Below, one piece after another: positions 33,896-42,873 of a DNA stretch of 64,000 bases. Source of the DNA: Arthrobacter sp. SLBN-122 (GTDB taxonomy: Bacteria; Actinomycetota; Actinomycetes; Actinomycetales; Micrococcaceae). The stretch spans positions 992,001-1,056,000 of the forward strand of contig NZ_VFMS01000001.1 of the NCBI RefSeq assembly GCF_006715165.1. The letters are read 5' to 3'. The position numbers and the translations under genes are program-made. Each line of letters begins with the position of its first letter. The stretch's first letter is position 1. The notes beneath the pieces were generated by a model. The model did no database searches. It was not told where the DNA came from and saw only the letters and a program-made list of their open reading frames with translations.

Positions 33896-35359
33896 TCAGC
33901 TGAAGAGCTCGCTCTTAGGCTGGTTGTTCTTGACCTTCTGCCAGCCCAGCCACAGGACCACCGCAAAGAACGGAATGGTGCCCAGGGTCCACAGGCCCAG
34001 GTAGAACACCTCGCCGGACTTGCTGGTCATGGTGTCGAAGCCGATCAGGACCGTGATGGCCAGCAGCCCCACCAGGCCGGCCCAGCTGGTCCACGGCGAG
34101 CCGGGCATCGCCAGGCCGGAGGTGACGCCCTTGCGCCGGCGCAGCATGATCTGGCTGGCAAAGATGGAACCCCAGCAGAAGATAACGCCGATCGAGGCGG
34201 TGTTCAGGGCCAGGTCGAACGCGTGCGAGCCGCCCAGCCAGATGTTCAGCATGATGCCCACCAGGTAGAAGGCCGCGATGGCAAGGATGGCCGCGTACGG
34301 GACGTGCCGCTTGGACATCTTTGTAAGCCACTGCGGGGCATGGCCGTTGTTGGCCATGGTGCGGAACACGCGGCCGATGGAGTACAGGCCGGAGTTGCAG
34401 GAAGACAGGGCGGCGGTGATCACGATCATGTTCATCACGTCGCCCACCCAGCCCAGGCCCATCTGGCCGAACACGGTCACGAACGGGGACGTGCCGGCCT
34501 TGTACTGGTCGGACGGCAGCAGCATGGCCAGCAGGGTCACTGAACCGACGTAGAACACCACAATGCGGAGGACGACGGCGCGGATCGCCTTGGGCACTTC
34601 GCGTTCCGGGTTCTGCATCTCGCCGGCGGTGATGCCCACCAGTTCGATGCCGTTGTAGGCGAAGATCACGGCGTTCAGGACCAGCACCATCACCAGGGCG
34701 CCCTTGGGGAACATTCCGCCCTCAGCGGCGAAGAGGTTGGCCACCGACGCGTGGCCGTCACCCACCTGGGCGTTGGTGACCACCATGAAGGTGCCCACGG
34801 CCAGGAAGATCAGGATGGCGCCCACCTTGAGGCAGGACGCCCAGAATTCGAACTCGCCGAAGGCCTTGACGCTGAGCAGGTTGACGGCAACCAGCAGGAC
34901 CAGGGCGGCGATGGCCGAGGCTTCCACCGGGACATTGGGGAAGAAGAACTGGAAGTACAGGCCGATCGCGATCAGTTCGGCGATGCCGGTCATGCCCCAG
35001 TTGATGAAGTACATCCAGCCGGAGAGGAAGGCGCCCTTCTTGCCGAACATCTCGCCGGCGTAGCTGACGAACGAGCCGGAGGTCTGGCGGTACATGATGA
35101 GTTCGCCCAGGGCACGCATGAGCAGGTAGGCGATCACGCCGGCGATGGCGTAGGAGAAGATCAGGGCGGGGCCGGTGGAGGCGAGGCGGCCGCCGGCTCC
35201 CATGAAGAGGCCGACGCCGATGGCGCCGCCCATGGCGATCATGGTGACATGGCGCCTGCCCAGCGTCTTGCTGTAGCCCTCGGCACTGAGGGTGGGGTCG
35301 ACGACGGCGGTTGATGGTGCCGTGCTGTTCTTTAGGTCTATGGGGGTACTTTGAGGCAC
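33896..35359 (-). CDS. Amino acid permease (APC superfamily, AnsP/CycA-like)
   Basis: 487 aa with about 12 membrane helices. The first helix GGAIGVGLFMGAGGRLASTGPAL and the phrase LGELIMYRQTSGSFVSYAGEMFG are those of the amino acid transporter group including asparagine, aromatic and D-alanine permeases; YNGIELVGITAGEMQNPEREVPKA is the conserved segment after helix 6. Proton-coupled uptake; substrate not determined. A GTG start at 35359 is chosen for its AAGGAAC ribosome site; an ATG 33 bases upstream is possible. The 207 bp to the next gene contain no obvious feature. Confidence 0.9.
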   Translation of the reverse strand: MPQSTPIDLKNSTAPSTAVVDPTLSAEGYSKTLGRRHVTMIAMGGAIGVGLFMGAGGRLASTGPALIFSYAIAGVIAYLLMRALGELIMYRQTSGSFVSYAGEMFGKKGAFLSGWMYFINWGMTGIAELIAIGLYFQFFFPNVPVEASAIAALVLLVAVNLLSVKAFGEFEFWASCLKVGAILIFLAVGTFMVVTNAQVGDGHASVANLFAAEGGMFPKGALVMVLVLNAVIFAYNGIELVGITAGEMQNPEREVPKAIRAVVLRIVVFYVGSVTLLAMLLPSDQYKAGTSPFVTVFGQMGLGWVGDVMNMIVITAALSSCNSGLYSIGRVFRTMANNGHAPQWLTKMSKRHVPYAAILAIAAFYLVGIMLNIWLGGSHAFDLALNTASIGVIFCWGSIFASQIMLRRRKGVTSGLAMPGSPWTSWAGLVGLLAITVLIGFDTMTSKSGEVFYLGLWTLGTIPFFAVVLWLGWQKVKNNQPKSELFS

Positions 35360-35566
35360 AACTGTTCCTTGTGGGTTGGGGGTTGGCCGCATCCGGACTT
35401 CGTATGATCAGGCTCACAAAATTCGGCTTTACGTCTCTGGACCTACAAATGTGAGCGCGGGATCCTCGAACTGCCGAAGCTTCACGCGGCCTGACCATCT
35501 TACAAGACGGTGCGGGGTGGTACGTGACGCGCACTACACGCTGGCCGCCGGAGATAGGCTGGCGGC

Positions 35567-36328
35567 ATGGCAACAGTCCACCGCTTACCGCCCGCTCCGC
35601 AGCCCCAGCTGTACCGCTTTTCCCGCCTGGACCTGGCCACCCTGTGCCTCTACGTCGCCATCGCCGGGTTCTTCGCAGCCGCCGGCGACCTGCTGGCCCC
35701 GTTCCTCCGGCAGATCGCCCCGTCGCCTGCCGCCGCGTCCTATGCAGTGAACCTTTTGTTCTATGCCTCGGTGGGAATACTGGCGCTGCTGGCGGCCCGC
35801 AGAGTTGCGGTCCGCGACCTCAGGGTGCTGGCAACCCGGCCGTGGTTCACGCTGCTGATGGTCCCGGCAGCCGTAATCGCGATGATGATCCTCACCGCGG
35901 TTGTGGTGGCGGCGAACGGGCAGGTGGAGACCTCGGCAAACCAGGCGGGACTGCAGGCACTCATGCAGCAGGTCCCCGCCTGGCTCATGGTTCCACTGCT
36001 GGTGGTGGTGGGCCCGTTCGTGGAGGAATACATCTTCCGGCACCTCCTGATTGGCAAGCTCAGCAGGCGCATCAACGTTTGGATCTGCTGCGCCCTTTCC
36101 GTGGTGCTGTTCGCAGCGCTTCACATCGTGGGGCAGGAAGCGATCACCCTCACGGCGCTGCTCCCCTACCTGGCCATGGGTGCCACGCTGGTATTCGTCT
36201 ACATGTGGACCGGGAAGAACCTGATGTTCTCCTACTTCGTCCACGCCGCCAAGAACCTGCTGGCGGTGATCCTGGTCTACGCCATCCCGCCGGAACTCTT
36301 TGAGCAGATGCAGAACATCCAGGCGTAG
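35567..36328 (+). CDS. CPBP family intramembrane glutamic endopeptidase
   Basis: 253 aa with about seven hydrophobic segments. The motif FVEEYIFRHLL supplies Glu153, Glu154 and Arg158 (EExxxR), and FAALHIVGQ the metal/active-site His, the marks of the ABI/CPBP (Rce1-like) proteases. The physiological substrate is unknown. The last codons and the stop form a 16-bp hairpin with the sequence beyond. Confidence 0.88.
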   Translation: MATVHRLPPAPQPQLYRFSRLDLATLCLYVAIAGFFAAAGDLLAPFLRQIAPSPAAASYAVNLLFYASVGILALLAARRVAVRDLRVLATRPWFTLLMVPAAVIAMMILTAVVVAANGQVETSANQAGLQALMQQVPAWLMVPLLVVVGPFVEEYIFRHLLIGKLSRRINVWICCALSVVLFAALHIVGQEAITLTALLPYLAMGATLVFVYMWTGKNLMFSYFVHAAKNLLAVILVYAIPPELFEQMQNIQA

Positions 36329-36344
36329 CGCCTGCATGTTCTGC
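36310..36344. terminator. Hairpin with the CPBP stop codon in its loop
   Basis: Arms GCAGAACATCCAGGCG and CGCCTGCATGTTCTGC (one mismatch) with TAG, the stop codon, as the three-base loop. No long T tract. It lies before the end of the convergent lyase-like gene at 36370. Confidence 0.5.
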
Positions 36345-36369
36345 ACGGGCAGTCACCCCTGACAGGTGT

Positions 36370-38109
36370 TCACGCCGGAAGTGTGTACCCGCGGAACGTG
36401 AAGCGGTGGCTGCCACTGGTCCGGCCCGCGATGTAGACCTTGATGCCGTCGGCCGCGTTGGTGCCGCCCAGGTAGCGGTAGCTTTCGCCCGGATTGTAAA
36501 CGGCCGGGGCATCCGGGTCCGTGGGCAAACCGGGCCCGAACTCGACGACATCCCGGCCAACCCGGTAGGTTCCGGTCCCTGACAGCAACTGGAAGGTTCC
36601 GGGTGCACCCGCCGGCTGGACGCCGTCGAGCACTCCACCGGGCCGGAACGTGAGCTCCAGGGCAAAAGCGGTGTGGGTGCCCGCGAAACCGATGTCCAGG
36701 CCAACGTGCCCGTCGCCACAGTCCACACTGATCTCCGTGGCCAACCGGTGGACGTCCGCCGGCCGGGCAGTGAACTCCATCCCGGCGCTGAACCGGCCTT
36801 CATGCTCCAGCGCGTATATTCCGTCGGCCCTCAGTTGCTCCGGCGGCAGCGGCTGGTAGAAGCTCGCTTCCAGCTCTTCCCGCAGGACCACGGAACGGCC
36901 ACGCCGGGCCGTGTGCTGGCTGCGGAACGGCCCCAGGTCGAAGAAACTCCTGGACAGCCGCACGTCGGACAGCACCGCTGCACCGTTTCCGAAGCGGAGG
37001 AAAGTGGGGTTGGTGGCGAGGCCAGACCCCACCCCCGGGACCAGGGAATCACAGCCGCCGAACACCGTGGCCACGGTACCGGCAGAGCGGAACCGGAAGG
37101 CACCGCAGCTGTCCAGGGCCGCCTCCACCGGAGCGAGGGCGGCAGGCAGGTCCAGCGGCAGGGACAAAGCAGCGTCCGACGGCAGCGCGGGCGGAAGTGC
37201 CCCGGCCAGCCACGGATCCAACCTGGTGAGGGCCAGCAGCTTGGCGGGTTCGTGGAGTGGAAGGGCGGCCAGCCAGGCGGCTGCGGCTGCGAAATCGGCA
37301 CGTCCGTCCTGCGTGGCCAGGCGCCGGTAAAGATGGAAGAACGGGGCAGCGCTGAAGGCAAGCCACTGGTCCTGCCGCCGGGAGAACACCGACTCCACGC
37401 TGCCGTCCCCGTTGAACCAGGGCAGGAAGGCGGTGAGGTTCCGCCGGACGTGGTCCAGGAGTTCGGGCCGGTCCGTGCTGTCCGCAATGGTCAGCAGGGA
37501 TGGGTTGGTGACCGCCGTGGCGTAGAGCGGACTCCGTTCCGAATACATGCCGTCCGGCAGCTGGTCTATTCCTTCGGCCAGCCACTGTGCAATCCGCTCC
37601 CCAATGTCCTGGCGCGGCTGGAGTCCGTTGATCTGGGCCAGTGCTGCGCAGAGCTCCCACCGGTGGTTGGGCGTGTGGACACCGCCGGCCACCATGGCGT
37701 CAATGCTCCTGGCAACGATCCCGGCCAGCCGGGTATCGACGTCGGACAGCAGCGTCGCGGCCGCGTCCGTGGCCCGGATGATCCGTAACGCCAGGCAGAG
37801 GTCGTTCAGGGTAAAGGCCGAGTCCGGGGGCGAGGATAGATTCGTGCCGTCGAACAGGCCGGTGGGCCCCTGCAGCGCTTCAAGCCTGTCCAGGCACCCG
37901 CCCATGGCTTTCCCCAGCCGTTCCTGGCGATGGAACCCGGAACCGGGCTGGGTGAAGGTGGTTACCAGTGCCAGCAGCCTGGCCATGGCGGGCCGGTGCG
38001 CCAGGGCCGGGACGTCGTCGTCGTGCGCTACCAGGAACGCCGCCACGTGCCCGTCCGCCGCTTCCGCCACCCGTTCCAGGAATGCTGTGTCCGCTGTTGC
38101 TGTCTGCAA
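36370..38109 (-). CDS. Putative polysaccharide-degrading enzyme ((alpha/alpha)-toroid plus beta-sandwich), family uncertain
   Basis: 579 aa, no signal peptide. The N-terminal 290 residues look all-helical with NHRWELCAALAQINGL and SERSPLYATAVTNPSLL; the rest is beta-rich (GFAGTHTAFALELTFRPGG, YRYLGGTNAADGIKVYIAG). This order, with an Asn-His pair in the helical part, resembles alginate/heparinase-type polysaccharide lyases and related enzymes. I cannot assign a family. It ends the sugar ABC importer operon, 15 bases after the second permease, and lacks an export signal, so it may act on imported oligosaccharides in the cytoplasm. Confidence 0.5.
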   Translation of the reverse strand: MQTATADTAFLERVAEAADGHVAAFLVAHDDDVPALAHRPAMARLLALVTTFTQPGSGFHRQERLGKAMGGCLDRLEALQGPTGLFDGTNLSSPPDSAFTLNDLCLALRIIRATDAAATLLSDVDTRLAGIVARSIDAMVAGGVHTPNHRWELCAALAQINGLQPRQDIGERIAQWLAEGIDQLPDGMYSERSPLYATAVTNPSLLTIADSTDRPELLDHVRRNLTAFLPWFNGDGSVESVFSRRQDQWLAFSAAPFFHLYRRLATQDGRADFAAAAAWLAALPLHEPAKLLALTRLDPWLAGALPPALPSDAALSLPLDLPAALAPVEAALDSCGAFRFRSAGTVATVFGGCDSLVPGVGSGLATNPTFLRFGNGAAVLSDVRLSRSFFDLGPFRSQHTARRGRSVVLREELEASFYQPLPPEQLRADGIYALEHEGRFSAGMEFTARPADVHRLATEISVDCGDGHVGLDIGFAGTHTAFALELTFRPGGVLDGVQPAGAPGTFQLLSGTGTYRVGRDVVEFGPGLPTDPDAPAVYNPGESYRYLGGTNAADGIKVYIAGRTSGSHRFTFRGYTLPA

Positions 38110-38124
38110 TGTTGCTGCCTTTCA

Positions 38125-39060
38125 CTAATCTTTCAGGCCGGCGCTGACGTCCGCGTTCAGTACGTACTTCTGGAAGACGAAGAAGACCAGCACCAGCGGC
38201 AGGAGGGAAATCACGGAAGCCCCCAGGAGGACAGGCCAGTCGATGTTTTCCGCACCCACGATGCTTCGCAGCGCCACCTGCAGGGTGTACCACTTGGGAT
38301 CGTTCAGCACGATCAGCGGCCAGATGTAGTCGTTCCAGCGCCATTGAAAGGAGAAGATGGCCAGTGTGAACAGGATGGGCTTGGAGAGCGGGAGCATGAT
38401 CCGGAAGAAGATGGCCAGCTCGCCGGCGCCGTCAATCCGGGCGGAATGCAGCAGGTCGTCCGGAACCGTAAGGAAGAACTGCCGGAACATGAACACGCCG
38501 GTTGCCGTCAACACGGACGGGACGATGATGCCCACCAGCGAGTTGTACAGCCCCAGGTCCCGGATCACCGAGAACGTGGGGTTCAGGATGACCTCGGTGG
38601 GCAGCATGGTGGTGGCCAGGATGCAGACAAAGAACAGCCGCGTGCCCTTGTTGTTGTACTTGGCCAGCGCGTAGCCGGTGCAGGCGCTGAAGAAGACCGT
38701 CAGCACCGTGGTCACGATGGACACCGTTGCCGTGTTCAGAAAGTACTGGGCAAAGTCCACCCGTTCCCAGGCATCCACAAAGCCCTGGAACGTCCATTCG
38801 CGGGGAATCATGGACAGGGGGTAGCTGAACAGCTCACTGCCGGGCTTGAACGAGCTGAGCAGGAACCACAGCAGCGGCAGCGCATAGATGGCGGCGATGA
38901 GCCACATCAGGGCGGTCAGGGGAACGGATGCCTTGGCCCGGATTTCAGTGTTGCCCGGCTGGTGCCGGGCCTTCCTCCGGGCTTGCCGGACGGAGGCCCG
39001 CTCCGCACCCAGGGCGGGTTCCTCCGCCACGGCGGGAGGCAGGTTGGCAGCTGTTGCCAT
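38125..39060 (-). CDS. Carbohydrate ABC transporter permease (MalG type)
   Basis: 311 aa with six predicted helices. The cytoplasmic EAA loop reads LLHSARIDGAGELAIFFRIMLPLSKP (EAA-like sequence contacting the ATPase). The phrases ALPLLWFLLSSFKPGSELF and MLPTEVILNPTFSVIRDLGLYNS are typical of MalG/CUT1 inner-membrane subunits. It works with the partner permease 3 bases upstream. No ATPase gene is in the operon, so a shared MsiK-like ATPase is presumed. Confidence 0.93.
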   Translation of the reverse strand: MATAANLPPAVAEEPALGAERASVRQARRKARHQPGNTEIRAKASVPLTALMWLIAAIYALPLLWFLLSSFKPGSELFSYPLSMIPREWTFQGFVDAWERVDFAQYFLNTATVSIVTTVLTVFFSACTGYALAKYNNKGTRLFFVCILATTMLPTEVILNPTFSVIRDLGLYNSLVGIIVPSVLTATGVFMFRQFFLTVPDDLLHSARIDGAGELAIFFRIMLPLSKPILFTLAIFSFQWRWNDYIWPLIVLNDPKWYTLQVALRSIVGAENIDWPVLLGASVISLLPLVLVFFVFQKYVLNADVSAGLKD

Positions 39061-39063
39061 GGG

Positions 39064-40008
39064 TCAGCCCTTCTTCCGGTTGAACCGCAGCTGGATGAGG
39101 GCGATGGCCAGCAGGACAACCATCAGCACCATGGAGGCCGCGCTCGCGTAACCCACCTTTGACTGCTCGAAGCCGGTTTTGTAGATGTACTGCACGATCA
39201 GGGTGTTCTGCGTCCCCGGGCCGCCTCCGGTCAGCGCTTGGATCATGGCGAACTCCTTCATGGCGTGGATGGTGGAGAGCAGGATGACCATGAACGACGT
39301 CGGCGCGATGCCCGGCAGGGTGACGTTGCGGAAGCGCTGCCAGGCGTTGGCGCCGTCCAGCTCTGCTGCCTCGAGGAGGGACTCCGGAATGTTCTTCAGC
39401 GCCGCAATGAACAGCAGCATGTTGAAGGCGGTGCCGCCCCACGCCGACGCGAAGATCACGACGGCCAGCGCCAGGTTGCCGTCGCTGGACCACGGCAGCG
39501 GGTTCCCACCGAAGGTGGAGATGACAAAGTTCACAAACCCGAAGTCCTGGCCGAAAAGCCACTTCCAGATGACGCCCACCACGATGGGCGAAATCAGCCA
39601 CGGCAGGAAGATCACCATCTTTGCCGCGGTGCGGCCGCGGACCGCCTTGCTGACCAACAGCGCGGCGACGCCCAGGGAACAGAGGTAGACCAGCGGAACG
39701 GACAACACGGTATACACAAAGGTCCGGCCCAGCGCGGCGTAGAAGCCGGCATCGGCGAAGAGCTTCTGGAAGTTGGCGAGGCCGATGAAGTGCAGTTTGC
39801 CGATCCCGCGGTAGTCCGTGAAGGAGTACAGCAGCCCCAGCGCCCCCGGCCATACGAAGAACACCAGGAAGAGGACAACGTTGACGCCGATCAGGACCAG
39901 CGGGGCGATGACATAGCGGTTTCGGCGCTTCTGTGCGGATTTGCTGCGGACAGGCGCCGGCGCCGGTGCGTCCGGCGCCGGCGCAGTGCTGATGGTTGGT
40001 TGCGCCAC
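39064..40008 (-). CDS. Sugar ABC transporter permease (MalF type)
   Basis: 314 aa with six helices after a Pro/Ala-rich cytoplasmic N-terminus. The EAA loop is SLLEAAELDGANAWQRFRNVTLPGI. First-helix phrase NRYVIAPLVLIGVNVVLFLVF and SWSDGNLALAV-type loops fit the CUT1 family. It starts 4 bases after the binding-protein stop. Confidence 0.93.
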   Translation of the reverse strand: MAQPTISTAPAPDAPAPAPVRSKSAQKRRNRYVIAPLVLIGVNVVLFLVFFVWPGALGLLYSFTDYRGIGKLHFIGLANFQKLFADAGFYAALGRTFVYTVLSVPLVYLCSLGVAALLVSKAVRGRTAAKMVIFLPWLISPIVVGVIWKWLFGQDFGFVNFVISTFGGNPLPWSSDGNLALAVVIFASAWGGTAFNMLLFIAALKNIPESLLEAAELDGANAWQRFRNVTLPGIAPTSFMVILLSTIHAMKEFAMIQALTGGGPGTQNTLIVQYIYKTGFEQSKVGYASAASMVLMVVLLAIALIQLRFNRKKG

Positions 40009-40012
40009 GGGA

Positions 40013-41284
40013 TCAGGCGCCGTTGTAGAGCTTCACGATGTTGTCCACCGTGGTCTTTGCGTCCTGGCCGCCGGAGAGCATCTTGACGGTCTCCTCGCGC
40101 AGCGGGTCGCCGGAGAACGGCGTCTCGGCGTAGGCCTCGGCCACCACGCGCTTGATGGCGTTGTCGCCCTTGGCCTGGTTGCCGGAGATCTGCTGCTGGT
40201 ACAGCTCAAAGGAAGGCTGCTGGAACTGGTACTCCACCTTGAGGTCCTTGGCAGGCAGGTATCCTCCCAGCTGCGCGAACTCGATGTAGTTGGCGTCCTG
40301 GTAGAACCAGTCAATGAACTTTTTAGCTTCCTCGTCCGCACCAGTGTCCTTGAACGCGACCATGAACCCGCCGCCGAGATTGGTGGCGTTGACTTCCTTC
40401 TTCGGCAACGGGACTGACAGCCATTCGAAGTCCTTGATGTTCTTGTTGAAGTCCGCAACCTGCCAGCTGCCGGAGTAGTATGCGGCAACCTGGCCGCTCT
40501 TGAACATGGCGTTGCCATCCTCGCCGCTGAGCCAGACGGACTTAGGCATGGTCTGGTCATCGTTGATCTTCCGGAAGTACTCCAGGGTCTCCACGGCTTT
40601 GGCGTCGCCGGCGTATTTGCCGTTTTCCTTGGCGAAGGCCGTGCTGCCGAACTCGTACATCATGGCGCGCAGGCGGTGTCCGGAACGGTCCATGACCACG
40701 CCGTACTTGGCTCCGGCCTTCTCGCGGACCTGGTTGACGGCGGCTATGAATTCGTCCCACGTCCAGGTGTTCCCGATCGCCGTCGGGTATTTGACTCCCG
40801 CCTTATCGAACAGGCTTTTGTTGACGAACAGTCCGACGGCGGTGAGGTCGGACGGGATGGCTGGGATGATGCCGTCCGGGGACTCCTGGAGGTACTTTTC
40901 GTCTATTCCGTGGGACTTGGCAATGTCGGTGAGGTCCTGGAGCTGGTTGACCCAGAGCGGGTCAATGCTGGTCACACGGGCCAGCGCCGGGAGGTCGTTT
41001 GCCGTGGCTGCGTTCTTCAGTTTGGTGGTGATGTCAGCCGTGGGAACGTCCACCACTTCGATGGTGATGCCGGTGGCTTCCTTGTACTTCTTCGCCGCCG
41101 CGGCAAACGCGCCGCCCTGGTTGGTGTCGCCGGACAGGACGAGCTGCAGGGTCTTGGCGCCTCCGTCAGAGGACCCGCCTCCTCCCCCACAGGCCGTGAG
41201 GCCCGCGGCCAGGGCTGACAGCCCGAAGGCCGTCAGGCCGAACTGGCGGCGGCTGATGCTGGAGATTCTTGTCTTCTCTGACAA
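40013..41284 (-). CDS. Extracellular sugar-binding lipoprotein of an ABC importer
   Basis: 423 aa, family 1 solute-binding protein. The signal peptide has a twin-arginine-like SRRQFGLTAFGLSALAAGL followed by lipobox LTAC with Cys32 and a Gly/Ser linker. Mature features: LQLVLSGDTNQGGAFAAAAKKYKEATG, TWTWDEFIAAVNQVREKAG, and GGGFMVAFKDTGADEEAKKFIDW. It captures an oligosaccharide outside the membrane. First gene of the operon; a perfect palindrome lies in its promoter. The sugar is unknown. Confidence 0.92.
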   Translation of the reverse strand: MSEKTRISSISRRQFGLTAFGLSALAAGLTACGGGGGSSDGGAKTLQLVLSGDTNQGGAFAAAAKKYKEATGITIEVVDVPTADITTKLKNAATANDLPALARVTSIDPLWVNQLQDLTDIAKSHGIDEKYLQESPDGIIPAIPSDLTAVGLFVNKSLFDKAGVKYPTAIGNTWTWDEFIAAVNQVREKAGAKYGVVMDRSGHRLRAMMYEFGSTAFAKENGKYAGDAKAVETLEYFRKINDDQTMPKSVWLSGEDGNAMFKSGQVAAYYSGSWQVADFNKNIKDFEWLSVPLPKKEVNATNLGGGFMVAFKDTGADEEAKKFIDWFYQDANYIEFAQLGGYLPAKDLKVEYQFQQPSFELYQQQISGNQAKGDNAIKRVVAEAYAETPFSGDPLREETVKMLSGGQDAKTTVDNIVKLYNGA

Positions 41285-41340
41285 TGCTCTGTCCTGTCTC
41301 TCGGTGTGAGGGAAAACCCTTTCCGAAGAAAACTGTGACC

Positions 41341-41362
41341 TATGTCATGACATAAAGTCAAG
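41341..41362 (-). promoter_or_regulatory. Promoter with palindromic operator for the sugar ABC operon
   Basis: Perfect 14-bp palindrome TATGTCATGACATA (41341-41354), with TTGACT on the minus strand at 41357-41362 as a possible -35. The palindrome would fall between -35 and -10, a classic repressor position. No regulator gene lies next to the operon. The rest of 41285-41444 shows nothing else. Confidence 0.55.
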
Positions 41363-41444
41363 AATACTTTTCAGCAGCTTTGCCCTTGGGTCCTCCTTTC
41401 CCCGGCATCTTCCGCTTCGCCCCGGCCGCCTCTACCGTTGACGG

Positions 41445-41885
41445 ATGGGACTGAACATCCAGATAGTCATCGATTCCGCCCGCCCCCATGAGCTCGCCGA
41501 CTGGTGGGCGGAAACCCTTCAATGGGCGGTGGAACCCCAGGACGCCGGCTTCATCCGCTCCATGATCGAGCAGGGGTACGCCACCGAGGGCCAGACCATG
41601 ACCCACCGGGGCAACCTGGTGTGGAAGGACGGTGCCGCCATCAGGCCACCGGAAGAGATAGAGTCCAAGGCCCCCGAGCGGCGCATCCTGTTCCAGACCG
41701 CGCCCGAAGGCAAAACGGTGAAGAACCGGGTGCACTGGGACGTCCGGCTGGACGGCCGGGACAAGGACGAGGTCCGCAGCGAACTCGAGGCCCGGGGCGC
41801 CTCCTTCCTCTGGTCCGCGCGGCAGGGCCCGCATTCCTGGCACACCATGGCCGACCCCGAGGGCAACGAGTTCTGCATCAGCTGA
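41445..41885 (+). CDS. VOC/glyoxalase-like domain protein
   Basis: 146 aa. Starts MGLNIQIVIDSARPHELADWW, then WAVEPQD, and ends with SFLWSARQGPHSWHTMADPEGNEFCIS, the pattern of the glyoxalase-like (vicinal oxygen chelate) family common in actinobacteria. Putative metal ligands: none certain. It lies 22 bases before menB on the same strand; a functional link with menaquinone synthesis is not established. Confidence 0.8.
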   Translation: MGLNIQIVIDSARPHELADWWAETLQWAVEPQDAGFIRSMIEQGYATEGQTMTHRGNLVWKDGAAIRPPEEIESKAPERRILFQTAPEGKTVKNRVHWDVRLDGRDKDEVRSELEARGASFLWSARQGPHSWHTMADPEGNEFCIS

Positions 41886-41907
41886 CGCCGATTACTAGAC
41901 TTGGACG

Positions 41908-42861
41908 GTGAGCAACCAGATCCCCGCCCCGGTGTCCGATGTCTTCGATCCCACGCGCTGGCGGGTGGTCTCCGGCTTCGAGGACTTCCAGGACATGACC
42001 TACCACCGGCAGGTGGAGCGGGATTCCGACGGCGGCTGGGTACGTGACCTGCCCACCGTCCGGATTGCCTTCAACCGCCCGGAGGTCCGCAACGCGTTCC
42101 GGCCGGGCACCGTGGATGAGCTCTACCGGGCCATGGACCACGCCCGGATGACCCCCGACGTCGCCACCGTCCTGCTGACCGGCAACGGCCCCTCCCCCAA
42201 GGACGGCGGCCACTCCTTCTGTTCCGGCGGCGACCAGCGGATCCGTGGCCGGGACGGCTACAGATATGCCGACGGCGAGACCCAGGAAACCATCGACCCC
42301 GCCCGGGCCGGCAGGCTGCACATCCTGGAAGTCCAGCGGCTCATGCGCACCATGCCCAAGGTGGTCATCGCCGTCGTTAACGGCTGGGCAGCGGGCGGCG
42401 GGCATTCCCTGCACGTGGTCTCAGACCTCACCATCGCCTCGCGGCAGCACGGAAAGTTCAAGCAAACTGATGCCACGGTGGGAAGTTTCGACGCCGGCTA
42501 CGGGTCCGCGCTGCTGGCCCGGCAGGTGGGGCAAAAGGCAGCACGGGAGATTTTCTTCCTGGCCCGCGAATATTCCGCTGAAGACATGGTTCGGATGGGC
42601 GCCGTCAACGAAGCCGTAGACCACCAGCGGCTCGAAGAGGTCGCCCTGGAGTATGCGGCGGACATCGCGCGCCAGTCCCCACAGGCCATCCGTATGCTGA
42701 AGTTCGCCTTCAACCTCGCCGACGACGGCCTGGCCGGCCAGCAGGTATTCGCCGGTGAGGCTACCCGCCTGGCATATATGACGGACGAGGCCGTGGAGGG
42801 CAAGGAGGCCTTCCTGCAAAAACGCGACCCCGACTGGTCACGCTTCCCGCACTACTTCTAA
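41908..42861 (+). CDS. menB: 1,4-dihydroxy-2-naphthoyl-CoA synthase
   Basis: 317 aa, GTG start. The crotonase-fold blocks RIAFNRPEVRNAFRPGTVDEL, SFCSGGDQRIRGRDGYRYA and VVIAVVNGWAAGGGHSLHV are diagnostic of MenB, which cyclises succinylbenzoyl-CoA. The C-terminal LQKRDPDWSRFPHYF is also typical. Followed 12 bases later by menE, then menA. Confidence 0.96.
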   Translation: MSNQIPAPVSDVFDPTRWRVVSGFEDFQDMTYHRQVERDSDGGWVRDLPTVRIAFNRPEVRNAFRPGTVDELYRAMDHARMTPDVATVLLTGNGPSPKDGGHSFCSGGDQRIRGRDGYRYADGETQETIDPARAGRLHILEVQRLMRTMPKVVIAVVNGWAAGGGHSLHVVSDLTIASRQHGKFKQTDATVGSFDAGYGSALLARQVGQKAAREIFFLAREYSAEDMVRMGAVNEAVDHQRLEEVALEYAADIARQSPQAIRMLKFAFNLADDGLAGQQVFAGEATRLAYMTDEAVEGKEAFLQKRDPDWSRFPHYF

Positions 42862-42873
42862 GGCAGGACGCCA

